64,000 nucleotides of DNA from assembly GCA_019775845.1 (NCBI GenBank), contig JADQAV010000059.1, positions 1 to 64,000 on the forward strand, given 5' to 3'. Below the pieces are notes generated by a model. The model saw only the letters and a program-made list of their open reading frames with translations, made no database searches and was not told where the DNA came from. A program made the position numbers and the translations under genes. This document shows, one piece after another, positions 21,301 through 31,513 of this stretch (position 1 is the stretch's first letter; the number at the start of each line of letters is the position of its first letter). The stretch comes from Myrmaecium sp. VS I D KN 1 (lineage: Eukaryota > Ascomycota > Dothideomycetes > Valsariales > Valsariaceae).

Positions 21301-22825
21301 GGTCGGCCAGCGGGATCCAAAGCCCGATCTCGAGGAGCGTGAGACCAAGGGCGTAGAGGTCGTGTGCGGGGGAATACGCTTTCGCCGCGGCGGATGGGGT
21401 GTTGGCGCCCATAGACACGAATGGATCGAGCGGGTGACGATACAAGTTCTTCTGGACGAACGACGGGTCCTGTGCGTCCTCCTGCGACAGCGACGCCTTC
21501 GAAGGCGTAGGGTGTTCGATCGAGAACTCCGAGAAGACGTCCCAGCTAGCGACGACGGGGGCGCGAAGGTCGTAGTTCATGACGCGGTAATGGCTTGTGG
21601 GTGGGTATTTCGGCTTCGGCTTCGGGAAGAGCAGAACGTTCGCGCTGTTCACATGGCGGTGGGTGAGACCTTCACCGTGAAACTTGCTGAAGGTTGTGAC
21701 GAGAGTGTAAGCAAGACGGAAGCGGTCTTCGAGCGGAGGCGCAATGGCGAGGGAGGTGTGAGAGGGGTTGTTGGGGGATTTGGACGACAGCTGGAGAAGC
21801 GAAAGGAGAGTAACGGGGCGCAGGTGTGAGGGCGGTGAAATGGTCGGGATAGTAGCGAGGGGATGGAAAAGGGTGGAAGGTATAGAGTACACAAGTCCGT
21901 AGCGTGGCTGGTCGGGATCCTCGAAGTAGCCAACGCATGGGAGCGTACCGCTGCGAGGCGATTCAGACGACAGGCGAACGAGGAGGGAGAGCAACAACTC
22001 GAGCCGTTCGGTCGGTGGTGATGCGCCGGCGACCTTGTAAGTCGAGTCATATGTGGCGTATTCGACAAGAACAGGGAGTTCAGTCATCTGAGCGTCGGAA
22101 TGCCAGGAGCTCGAAGCGGTAAGTGGAAGATGCTGCTGACGCATCCGCCCCACGAGCCTAGTCGCCGGCGTAACACCGATGCTTTCATAAGGTGGCGGCT
22201 CTTCCTCCGGTAGGATCAGATTTTCCGGATCGATCTTCGGTGGCAGGGGCGCTTTCGACATGCTCGACAGGGCTGTGTTCGTTCTCGTGGTCGAAGGGTC
22301 GGTGGGATCCACCAAAGTGATCTCCGAGGGGCTGTACATGCCCAGCATTCTGGCATCGCCGCCCTTTTCGGACCGTAGCAGAGCCTTGTCCGTTCCCTTC
22401 CTGGCCCTGGACACATCGAACAGGATATCGATCGAACTGGCAAGGTCCCTCGCCAGATCCTCGTACCGCGCGAGATCCGCCGGAGCGGGCCCCTTCTCAC
22501 CTCCCACGGAGTGGATCTGCATCCGCTCCGCCTCGTCGAGCATCCCCTTGATCGTACTCAGCACGCCCGTGACCGTCTCCGTCAGCCCGGCTCTGGCCAG
22601 CGGCTCGTCGATGTCCCCCTTTGCCGTCGCCGTCGGGCTGTTGTCCGCCCATTCCCAGCCCCACTCCAGCAGCCGCGCGCGCTGGACGCTGATCTTTCGG
22701 CTGAGCTCCGGGAGGCATCCGGTATGGTCGCGCTCGACGACGGCGTCGCAGGAGTGTTTGGCGTCGCTGTAGAGCCGGGTGAGGCGGCGCGCGTCGGAGG
22801 CGGAGGCGGGGAGCGGTATCGACAT
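18347..22825 (-). CDS. HeLo-type / pseudokinase / IQ / trypsin-like fusion protein
   Basis: Two exons (22825-18916 and 18846-18347) encode 1,469 residues; the intron has donor GTGAGT and acceptor TGTAG. Residues 1-130 resemble the fungal HeLo (prion-inhibition) domain, including the RARLLEWGWEWA helix, but the hydrophobic first helix of HET-S is absent. Residues about 230-590 are a kinase fold with HRH (389-391) in place of HRD, Asn396 kept and Asp419 in place of the DFG Asp, so it is probably a pseudokinase. An IQ motif starts at Ile726. Proline- and basic-rich linkers follow. From Cys975 a chymotrypsin-like domain appears: His1010/1011 in SVHHAL, Asp1208 in VDWVVL, and Ser1308 in GGDSGAW, the last formed only by splicing. 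An Asp/Glu-rich insertion of about 190 residues separates His and Asp. A cell-death or allorecognition role is inferred. The frame is open upstream to 23065; 22825 is the start that leads directly into HeLo-like sequence. Confidence 0.85.
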
Positions 22826-23341
22826 GTCGGTCGGCGTCGTGCGGCGGAATGGAGTCGCGATAGGAATAGGGTGGTTGTGAGGATACTCAAGTAGACACGT
22901 CCATGGCGACAGAAAGATATGTCCGTGGAGTAGTAGGGAATGTGAGCCAGAGGTGAAGGTTGGTGAAGAGCGTTGTGTGGGGAAGTGAAGTGAGACGGGC
23001 TGCTGCCTGCGACCGCCGCGGTTGCCTCTCGTCCATCTCCGCTCTCCGCATGTCATCCGCGCCACGCGGGGAGGTCAGTGCGCCGTCCCTGCACAGCCGC
23101 GTGACGCGCCACAGCGGCGACTGGCTGAAATCGTTGCCTGGCAACCTTGCCGCCTGGCGAATCAATGTCTCCAGCTGTCGGACTTTGCAGTCACAGGCTG
23201 TGGTAAGCGCTACTTTATACAGCAGGGATGCAGAATGATCCATACGGGCCACTCGGGCCAAGTGATGGCTTTTATACACCGTAACCACATACATATGTAC
23301 ATATACATCTGCAGGCCTGAGACAGCGTCCTTCCTCCCCTC
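22826..23341. other. Upstream region of the HeLo-protease gene
   Basis: About 515 bases lie between the HeLo gene start and the stop of the upstream same-strand SDR gene. It should hold the HeLo gene promoter and the SDR 3' UTR. The frame of the HeLo gene stays open back to 23065. There is a TTTATA stretch near 23213 (TATAAA on the minus strand), a weak core-promoter candidate about 390 bases upstream. Confidence 0.5.
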
Positions 23342-24348
23342 TCAAAAAGTGGCCGGCATCACACTCAGCCGGCCTCCATCCGTAATCTGAACATTCCCAT
23401 TCACATACGCACCCGCCTTGCCCACCAGATACAAGATAACACCCGCCAAATCCTCAAACGAGCCCTTGCGTCCCGCCGGAATCTCCCGGACGCCATACTC
23501 CTCCTTCGAGCCCGCCGTCATGTCGCTGGGGTAGATACCCGGGTCGACGACGTTGCTGCGGATCCCCCAGGGCGCCAGCAGGTGGGCCAGCCCTTTCGCC
23601 TCGTGGATCGCCGCGGCCTTGCTGCCGGCGTACGCCATCCCCGCCGTGATGTATTTGTTAAACCCAGCGATGCTCGCCACCGTCACGATCTGGCTCTGTC
23701 GACGATCGCTCTCCTCCACACCCTCCTCCTTCGCCTTACCCACATCACGACGTCTCGCCCTTCCCTCCTCCACCTTCCCGCCCTCCCACCCCCTTCGCTG
23801 ATTCCCCCGATCAAGCAGACCCAGGAACGCCGCGCTCACGCCCACCACAGCCGCCGCGTTGACGGCGAAGGTATCCGCCCAGCCGTCCCAGTCGGCCAGC
23901 AGGATGCGCTGCAGCTCCGCCACCGAGTCCGCGGCGTGCACGTCGGTGTGCTTCGGCCCCAGCATGCCCGCGTTGTTGATCAGCACGTCCACGTAGCCGA
24001 CCTCCCGCTCGACCTGCGCGACCGCTTTCGCGATCGAGGCCGGGTCCGTCACGTCGCAGCCGACGGGCACGACTGTCGTGGATGTTGAGGGGAGGCTGGC
24101 GATGGCGCGCTCGAGGACCTCCTGTCGTCGGCCGAGGATGTAGATGCGTGCGGCGCCGGCTTGGGCGAGGGCGGAGGTGAAGGCGAGGCCGATGCCTAGG
24201 GATACGCGGTTAGCGTTGAGTCATTGGGGATGGTGGTGAGAGGAAGGTGGAGAGGTATGGACATACCACTGCCGCCGCCCGTGATGACGATGACGAGACC
24301 TTTGGCGGAGTAGAGGTCCGCGAGGTCGAGGGGAGCGGTGATATTCAT
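23342..24348 (-). CDS. Short-chain dehydrogenase/reductase (classical SDR)
   Basis: Two exons (24348-24267 and 24195-23342) encode 311 residues. The intron (donor GTATGT, acceptor CTAG) falls inside the cofactor loop, and joining restores TGGGSGIG, the NAD(P)-binding TGxxxGxG motif near residue 24. NNAG follows in the usual position, then an IASIAG-type Ser and the catalytic YAGSK (YxxxK). The C-terminus has the ITDGG sequence common near the end of SDRs. Compared with typical 250-residue SDRs there is a charged insertion of about 35 residues (the RGNQRRGWEGGKVEEG region) before the catalytic Ser, probably a surface loop. It is an NAD(P)-dependent oxidoreductase of unknown substrate, probably cytosolic as no targeting signal is visible. 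Confidence 0.92.
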
Positions 24349-25156
24349 TTTGGAGCAAGTCTGGGGAGTTGGCTAGCTAGTGAAGGGGTTGCTGAGGTCG
24401 TTATTGAAGTTGCGGTGGTGACGTATCGATAAGAAGTGGGGGAAGAGATGATGTTGACTCCGGCCCCGCAATTGCAACCGGCTAGCGATGACTTCCGCGG
24501 AGGTGGATGCCTACAGTAAATACCATGTAGAGGCCTCGTCTCATAAATCATAGAGCCATATACGCACGTATAAACAAAATATCGGGACAGCATTTCACAT
24601 ATGCACATTCCATTTTATCTGCAAGTCGAATAATAACTCGATCCGATTGCCTGCCCTAGCACGAGCGAAGACCCGCCTCAGCCTTATACGTGAGCGGATT
24701 ATATAGCATGCTCTAGCCAACCGCAAGCTTCAAGCTTCCTACTCCCCTTGTAGCAAGCTTTCATCGACGTCCATGGAGACAGGGAAATGCTGTTGGCAAA
24801 GAGACTTATCATAAAAGGTATGCTATTAATACCATACCCTTTGCTCAGTAAGAGGGTAATGGGTACTGTAGAAGCAAATTCCCCTTGATACCGAAAAAGA
24901 GAGAAGAAATAAAATTACAAGACTCGAGGTAGAGGATGAATCCTATAGGAGGCCTTCCCTTAAAGATAAGATCCTATGGCCGAATGACTTCAACTCCTCT
25001 GTCCACCAAATCATCACTTCTCTTCTCTCCCTCCGTCTCAAACCATCCTAGCAGTCTGAAGATAACCATAAGAAGACATCCCTCCCAAGCTTCAAGAACC
25101 CCCCAAAAGAGACCAATCAACCCCCAACAAAAGCACAGAGTATGCCAAGTCCACTC
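24349..25156. other. Intergenic region between SDR and acetyltransferase genes
   Basis: About 800 bases between two minus-strand genes. It should hold the SDR promoter and the acetyltransferase 3' UTR. I see only short frames, no repeats and no RNA gene. Confidence 0.55.
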
Positions 25157-26592
25157 CTACTTCCCACCCTGACCCGCCAGCGCGTTGCAAAGAAAAGTCT
25201 TATACATCATCGGCATGCTCTTCACCCTCTGCGCCTTGGCCTCCATCTCCTTCAGGTCAGGCTTCTTCTTCTGCTTCTTAACGTCCACCGCCTTGTCATC
25301 CGACGCCGACACCGCGGCGTGGGCCTCTTCACGCGTCAATCCTTGTTTCTCGGCCCTCACACGCTCCTGGCCCATCGCAACAATAGACGCAGCAACAGGC
25401 ATCCTCTCCCCACCGCCAACCACATCCGGCACAACCTTATCATTCCTACGCTCTTCAGCACCGCCGCCGCCCATCCGTTCCCCCGACAACTCCCTCCTCA
25501 ACCCCGAGCCCTCCCTCTTCACCCCACCCTCCGACTTCAAAAAGAACCCGGACAACGCACGATGCAACTTCCCCCGACCCTGCTTGCCACCACTCCTCAC
25601 ACTAGCACCCGGCTTCATCCACACGCCCACGCCCACACTCGCCGCCGCCGCATCCTGGCTATGGGGGGCGCCGACATGGTCTGCCGACATCCCAACCGGC
25701 GGGAGCGCAGACACCGCCTCCGAACCCTTCAGCAAGCTCTCCCGCCGACTCATGCGGACCTCCGTCTCCCTCGCCAGCCGGCCCACAACGCGTGCCGGAT
25801 TCCCCTCCACCACGCAGAAAGGCGGCACATCGCCGCGGACGACGGCGCCGGGCAGCACGACGCTGCCTTCACCAACGGTGACGCCAGGCATGATCGTGGC
25901 GCCGGCCTGGATCCACACGTTCGCGGCGAGAGTGATGGGGAGGGCGAAGGCGCGGCCGTCGCGGCGCAGAGCCGGGTCGAACGGACGGGTCTCGGTGAGC
26001 AGGGAGACGTGCGGGCCGAGGAGGCAGTGGGGGCCGATGTGGATGGGGGCGCTGTCGTGCAGGGTGAGGCCTGGGTCGGCGGTGACGTGGGGGCTTATGA
26101 AGACGTTGCAGCCGAAGGCGAGGTGGAAGAGGGGCGCGATTGTGGACGTGGCGTCGATGGCGCCGAGCAGCTTGAGGAGCCGGTCGGTGCGGTAGGCGGC
26201 GAGCATGGTGGCGGAGATGGTGGTGAGGGTGGGGAGGTCGTGGTTGTAGGCGTGTAGCGCGGTGTGGATGGCGAGGCGGTGCTCGACGAGGATGGGGTCG
26301 GTGGGATCGAAGCTGAGGGGTGGTTACGCGTTAGTTGCTGGCTTGTGGAGGGATTTGCACGGTTGGTTTGAGGCGGAGGAGGGTTGTCTTACTACATGCC
26401 CGAGATCATCTGCTCGAATGCTTCGCCGCGCGGGACGGGGACCACGAGTTTGTAGCTGCGGTCGATAGCGGCCTCATCCTTAGTTGTCTTGGGACGCATG
26501 ATGGTGCTGGGAACAGTGGTAGCCATGCCAGAAGCCAGCTCCATGCCTGGGGCGGGCTTGATGGTGCCGTTGGAAAGGTAGTGAGTTGGCAT
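25157..26592 (-). CDS. Maltose/galactoside-type O-acetyltransferase with long C-terminal tail
   Basis: Two exons (26592-26393 and 26312-25157; donor GTAAGA, acceptor CTCAG) encode 451 residues. The join gives MISGMYFDPTDPILVEHR, the maltose acetyltransferase (Mac) N-terminal motif. A left-handed beta-helix of hexapeptide repeats follows, with IHIGPHCLLGPHVSLLTET, NVWIQAGATIMPGVTVGEG and VVLPGAVVRGDVPP, ending in the VEGNPARVVGRL motif typical of NodL/LacA/Maa enzymes. These transfer acetyl from acetyl-CoA to a sugar hydroxyl. The usual length is about 200-230 residues; here roughly 60 extra residues precede and 170 follow. The tail is charged and low-complexity and may be a localisation or interaction segment. 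The sugar acceptor is not determinable. Confidence 0.9.
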
Positions 26593-27309
26593 CGTTGACG
26601 GTGATGCGTGCGACTGGAATGACCAAAGAGGTGTCCGGGGAAATGGATGGGTGGTTCGATCCAAGTAGAAAAGCTGACGGTTGAAAATGGAAAGAGAGAA
26701 TTGGGGGAGAGTTGAAATGAACAATGTTTGTGCTGGAGGGAAGATCTAGTTTTGTGTAGGAAATACGACGGCAGATTTCGTGGTGACTCTGACTGCCCGT
26801 AGCCGAATAATGCACACTTTCTGTGACAGATCAGCATCTCGCGTCGACGTAAGAACTACTGTTGTGACAGTCTTCACGCGCCGAGCGACAGCGTCGTCCT
26901 TGGTTCTTGGCGCTATAATGTGACCTGGCGAATATTTTGACCTGAAGCCCGCATGAAAACGGACGACTCGGTCGCGATCACAGGTGTCGTCACCGCTCGC
27001 GAAAAACATGTGAAGTTCTGCCAACAGCGGTTGCGCTGTTCAGTTCAGGCGTCCTCATTAAAATGGCAAAGACATCGGATCACGAGCAGAAAACGACGGT
27101 ACCTTTGCGCAGCAAGAAAAAAAGATATTTAATTGAAAAGACGTAGGGATTTTATGAGATTGGAATGGCAAGGAAAACAGACGTACAAGATTACAACAGT
27201 GAGGAAGAGGTGGTTCATGACAATGAAAGAATTGACCGAATCGAAAATCAAGAAGACGATCTACGAACCCCTACCACTACCTCCCAGACTTACCACCCAT
27301 TCCGATAAA
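26593..27309. other. Intergenic region between acetyltransferase and carrier genes
   Basis: About 720 bases between minus-strand genes: the acetyltransferase promoter near 26600-26800 and the carrier 3' UTR near 27100-27300. I see no gene or repeat. Confidence 0.55.
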
Positions 27310-28840
27310 TCACTCCTCCTTCTTGATCCCACCCACCACGCCCCTCGCCGTGCCACCACTCTTCCGCATCGCCTCTTCCGCCTGCCTCATCCCCTGCTGA
27401 CCAATCTCCCTCGCCTGATCCGTCGCATCCCCAACCGCACCACCACCCATCTGAAAGCTCTCCCTCAAGATCTCCCTCCCCCTTTCCACAGCCATTGTCG
27501 TCCCACTCTTGACACCCTCCGCCAACGCCCCGCTCCTCTGAGCGCCCTGGCTAACCAACTCCCCACCTTTATCAACTCCCTCTCTGGCCACGCCCTCCAT
27601 CGCCCGCGCATACTCGGTCGCACGAGCCTTGGCCTGCTCCGCCAACTCCTGCGGGCTCGGATACCGCTGCATCGCCTTGAGCAGCAGGTAGTACAGGCTG
27701 ATGACCAGCGCGTGGATCCGCTCTTTCATGAGCATCGTTAGGCCATGCGAGAAGAAGCCCTTCAGCACCTCGCCGCCCAGGCCCTGGTACAGCGCGCCGA
27801 CGCCTTCGTTCTGCGCGATTTGCCAGACGGCCGCGAAGACGCTCCGCCTGGCCCGGGCCTTCGCCCTGGAAGCCGCGACCTGCGCCTGGTGGCGGATGGT
27901 GTCGTTAGGGTCCTTAGGTTCCCGTGAGAAAGGATCGGCGGGCTCAGCGTTGGCAGAGTGCCCTGAGACCTGTGCCCGTGTTTTGACGAGAGAAAACGGG
28001 TAGGTAATGGTGCTCGCGATAGCCTTGCTCAGGGCAGCGAGGAGGAAGGTGATTCGTGGACCAGGGTCGCTGCGGCGGGAGCGGGGAACGAGAGCACGCT
28101 GGAACGTCTCGTGCAAGAGGAAGGTGATGGCCGGGTTGAGCGTGAGAACCAGTGTCGCAGAGTAACCGGACCAGAAGCCTGCCAGGCCTTTCTCGGACTT
28201 GATGTCGTCGATGATGCTCTTGACACTTGGTGAAGACGAGACTGCCGACATTGAGGCGGTCTGCTTGCGGGTCACGATGTTTTGGACGGGGGTGGTGAGG
28301 AGCTTAGAGAACGCGCCTGACACCATGCCGACGAGGAGTTCTTCGTGGATAGGGAGAGAGCGAGCCCCGCCATGAGCATTGCGACGCTTCTGGCGGACGA
28401 AATTGTAGGCGAGGAAGAATAAGAACGAGTCCAGAGCGCTCTTGGTGGTGTCCTGTGCGAGGCCACTGTAGAATGCACGGAGGCCGCCTTCTTGCCGGTG
28501 GATCTTGTTCACTGCGTCCAGCAACCCTTTGTATTCTTCATCATCCACCTTGTGGATCTTGCCTTCCTTCTGCAATTGCCGCTGAACTTGCAAGCGTGTG
28601 ACGATGAGGCTTAGCGGGTAGATGGCGACGGAGGAGATGGCGGTGCCTGCGGAGCCAGAAATGGCATGACCAAGCGCGGGCAGAGCAGGGCCGGTGAGGA
28701 GGGAAGATGGCTTGGAGAAGTCTTCCTGGTCAATGTGATACTGCGTAAAGGCATCCTTGGTCTGTCAGTAGCCGTCAAGGTGCAGAGCTGTTGGTAGGGT
28801 ACGGGGTACGAACAAGCTGACTGTCGTAGCCGTGAGCCAT
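27310..28840 (-). CDS. Mitochondrial carrier family protein, peroxisomal adenine nucleotide carrier-like
   Basis: Two exons: a nine-codon first exon (28840-28814) and a large second exon (28761-27310), 492 residues in all. The donor is GTTCGT and the acceptor GACAG. Three carrier repeats are visible, each with a Px(D/S/Q)xx(K/T)x(R)-type signature: YPLSLIVTRLQVQ, TPVQNIVTRKQTAS and YPFSLVKTRAQVS. All three lack the usual Asp/Glu at position three, as in the peroxisomal ATP carriers (ANT1/PMP34 group), which swap ATP for AMP across the peroxisomal membrane. The usual length is about 300-350 residues. About 110 extra C-terminal residues form a predicted helical, Ala/Gly/Arg/Glu-rich tail (for example AMEGVAREGVDKGGELV). 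The substrate assignment is by resemblance only. Confidence 0.85.
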
Positions 28841-30392
28841 GGCTGCTTCAGGACTGCCGGAGGCCAATCTGCTGCTTGGAGAGCGATACAGTGGACGTTC
28901 TCGTCAACGCGCGAGACACGGAGGCTTTTGAGGAGAGGGCATCGAGGAGAACATCGGAGGAGAACATGACGACAGAAAGGCGTACAGTGAGAGCCCGTGG
29001 CTGATGGCTGTTGGAGCTGGAGCCTCGGTCTGTCCGCAGGGTGTCGTCATGAGACGGCGGGGGTCCTCGCAGCTTCCCCGACCTTCCTTGGCGGTCGGCT
29101 CGCCTCGATCACATGCGCTAACCCGCACTCATATGCCTCAGGCATACACGCTCCTCTATGGGCGACTTCAGCCTTGTGGAGAGAATCTACAGCACGTCAC
29201 CGAGAGTTATAGAAAGAGGAGTGTTTATTCCAAAGTTTTACCAGTTCATCTTCTCAATTCTCAACACGACCACCTCAACAACCTCACCTCACCCTACCTC
29301 ACTCTACCAGGCCGTCGAGAACGTTCTCCGCTGCCTCTGAATGTCACTGTACCGATACCGCTGCGGCATCGGAAACATCTCAAGCTGGCGGCCCGGCACT
29401 GCGCCTTCATTCATCCATGCTGGCCTGGTAGCAGCTACGCGCGACGGCTGCGGCGCGAACAGGAGACCGTCTCGATTGTTCGCGAAGAGGGGTGCGTCCG
29501 GTCCGCCTTGGTGGTGGAAGTGATCCGTAAGGGCCCAGTTGCGGAAGCCTCGACGATCCATGTATGTGTGTGACGGTATACGTAGGTACTGTAGTTTATT
29601 GAAGGATTCCTGGCTTTGCACTTTCGTATATATCTCCACCGAGTCATGAAGGAAGCAAATGGCACCCAGCTGTGTCTTTCCCGATACCTAGCAACTCCAC
29701 AGCCAAAGGGGGAAGGAGTGAGGGACACTTATACAACCACAAACCCGAGGATGCTTCCGTAAACCTTCCAGCCAGCACAGACTCCAAGCAATATCCTTCG
29801 TTTGTCAACAAACTCGGTGAATGAGGCCAACAAACCTCATTCACGCGCCATAGCTTCAGTATAGCTACCGATACATACATAATCCTTCATTTCAACGGAT
29901 CCTTGTTTCCACCATCCTCGGAAACCCGCAGTCGCGGCGACTAGCAAACGTCTGCGCCGAACGGCAAACAGCGACGACAAAAGCATTGCTCACCGTCAGA
30001 CTCGACGCACACAGCACGGCGCATACAAACCATGCACACCGCCCGTCTCTCGCAAACCTGAAGAAAGGGGAGGCGTCTCTCGGTCCAACCGCGCAGGCAC
30101 GTCGCACACACACATATATGGAGCTTTGCAAACATGTATCTAACCCAGAGAAACAAAGAAGAGGATTTGGATCTAGACGCACTTTTTCAAGACATCCATA
30201 CATCCATACATACATCGGCTATTCATTGTATTCCATCCGCATTCACATTCTCCCCGCCGAAGCGCCGGCGAGCTTTTTCCGCGACGGGGCAAAGCGCAAA
30301 ACAATCAGACCTAGAAAAGGAAACACAAGAACAGCGCCAAAGCAGCCAACGGAGAAGAAAAAAAGAAGAGACAGAAAGGACGAAAAAAAACC
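28841..30392. other. Intergenic region upstream of the carrier gene
   Basis: About 1.5 kb. The first few hundred bases should hold the carrier promoter. Several overlapping frames of 60-220 codons on both strands have no motifs. I see no gene. Confidence 0.5.
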
Positions 30393-30890
30393 ATGCCCTC
30401 CCCCCCTCCCACCAACCACGCCCCAATTCTCCCCCCACTCCTCTTCGATCCATTCTCACTCACTGTCGGAACCACCCCGATCACACCTCCCTCTTCTTCC
30501 CCACCATCTCCACCACCCCCGCTCCCAAACGGAACCACCCCACCCACTCCTCCATATTCACCTCCTCCGTCTCCACCTCCTCTACCACCAGGACCTCATC
30601 CCTCCCCCGAACCTCCTCCTTCTCCCAAACCCCCGCTCACAAACGGCATAAGAACAACAACCGCCGCTGCTGCTGCTTCGCCTCCACCACCTCCTCCGGA
30701 AATCCCCACGCAGCCTCGGCGGTGGAGCCGGTGGAAGGAGCGGATGTTGGGGAAGTTGAAGGTGAAGGTGAAGTTGAAGTGGAAGAGGAGGAAGAGTGGG
30801 GGAAGTGGAGGGGCGGGGGGAGAAGAAGGAGGAGGAGGGGAAGTGGGAACGCAGGGATTGGTGAGCGGATGTAAACGAGAACGGAAGTGA
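30393..30890 (+). CDS. Possible small proline-rich protein
   Basis: A 165-codon frame starts at an ATG preceded by an A-run and CC, a good fungal start context. The first 100 residues are dominated by Pro, Ser and Thr. A strongly basic segment with Trp follows (RRWSRWKERMLGKLKVKVK), then a Gly/Glu-rich end. A possible donor (GTGAGC) near 30861 would extend or change the C-terminus. Low-complexity composition alone can keep a frame open, and the opposite strand is also open here (30582-31094), so this is a weak call with no recognised family. Confidence 0.33.
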   Translation: MPSPPPTNHAPILPPLLFDPFSLTVGTTPITPPSSSPPSPPPPLPNGTTPPTPPYSPPPSPPPLPPGPHPSPEPPPSPKPPLTNGIRTTTAAAAASPPPPPPEIPTQPRRWSRWKERMLGKLKVKVKLKWKRRKSGGSGGAGGEEGGGGEVGTQGLVSGCKRERK

Positions 30891-31513
30891 GGAGGGAGTT
30901 GGTGTTGGGTTGGGTATTGGGGTTTCTTCTTGGGAGACAGCGTTAAGTAGAGTGGTTTGTAATTGGGATAGTGTTTGCAGAGAGATGTAAATTAGATGAT
31001 AGAGAGCGAGGAAGCCTGGGGAAAGCGAAGTGTGATCCTTACGTCGGGGAGATAGGGGGTCGCTGTAGGATGGCTTGTTTGAGATTTCATACACTCACTA
31101 CTCTTTAGGCTTGTTTGTGAGCGACAGAACTCTTGGGTAGTAAGTACAATATTCTCTAGAGTGATTCCTGAGTTTTTGGATTAGGTTATCCATAGATATA
31201 AGCGCCGGCAAGGCTGCGTTTGTGCCTTAGCGCCTGACGTCGGGAAGTGGCGGGGCGATGACGAATGCAGCCGCACCAGTCTGGCCCGACCCCTGCGCTG
31301 CGCCCCTCTTGGCGTTCCGGCTGGCGGCTCCTGTTCCCTTTGACCTTTCGATAACTACTCAGGCACTTCTCTCTCCACTTCGCAACATCAAACCACCATA
31401 CTCTTCCTACCATCTTCACCTATCACCGCTCATCGCATCAACCGCCATCGATCACCACAACCTCTTGACCACATCCCTTACTCTACTCTCGACGCACATT
31501 GGTGCCGCTCACC
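30891..31513. other. Intergenic region before the DUF7728-like gene
   Basis: About 620 bases; the last 200 are C/T-rich with several ATCACC-type stretches, fitting a fungal 5' leader for the gene at 31514. I see nothing else. Confidence 0.5.

Noticed and set aside
20570-21829. 419-codon plus-strand frame opposite the HeLo-protease gene
   Set aside because: Arg-rich antisense shadow; the minus strand carries the kinase-fold motifs.
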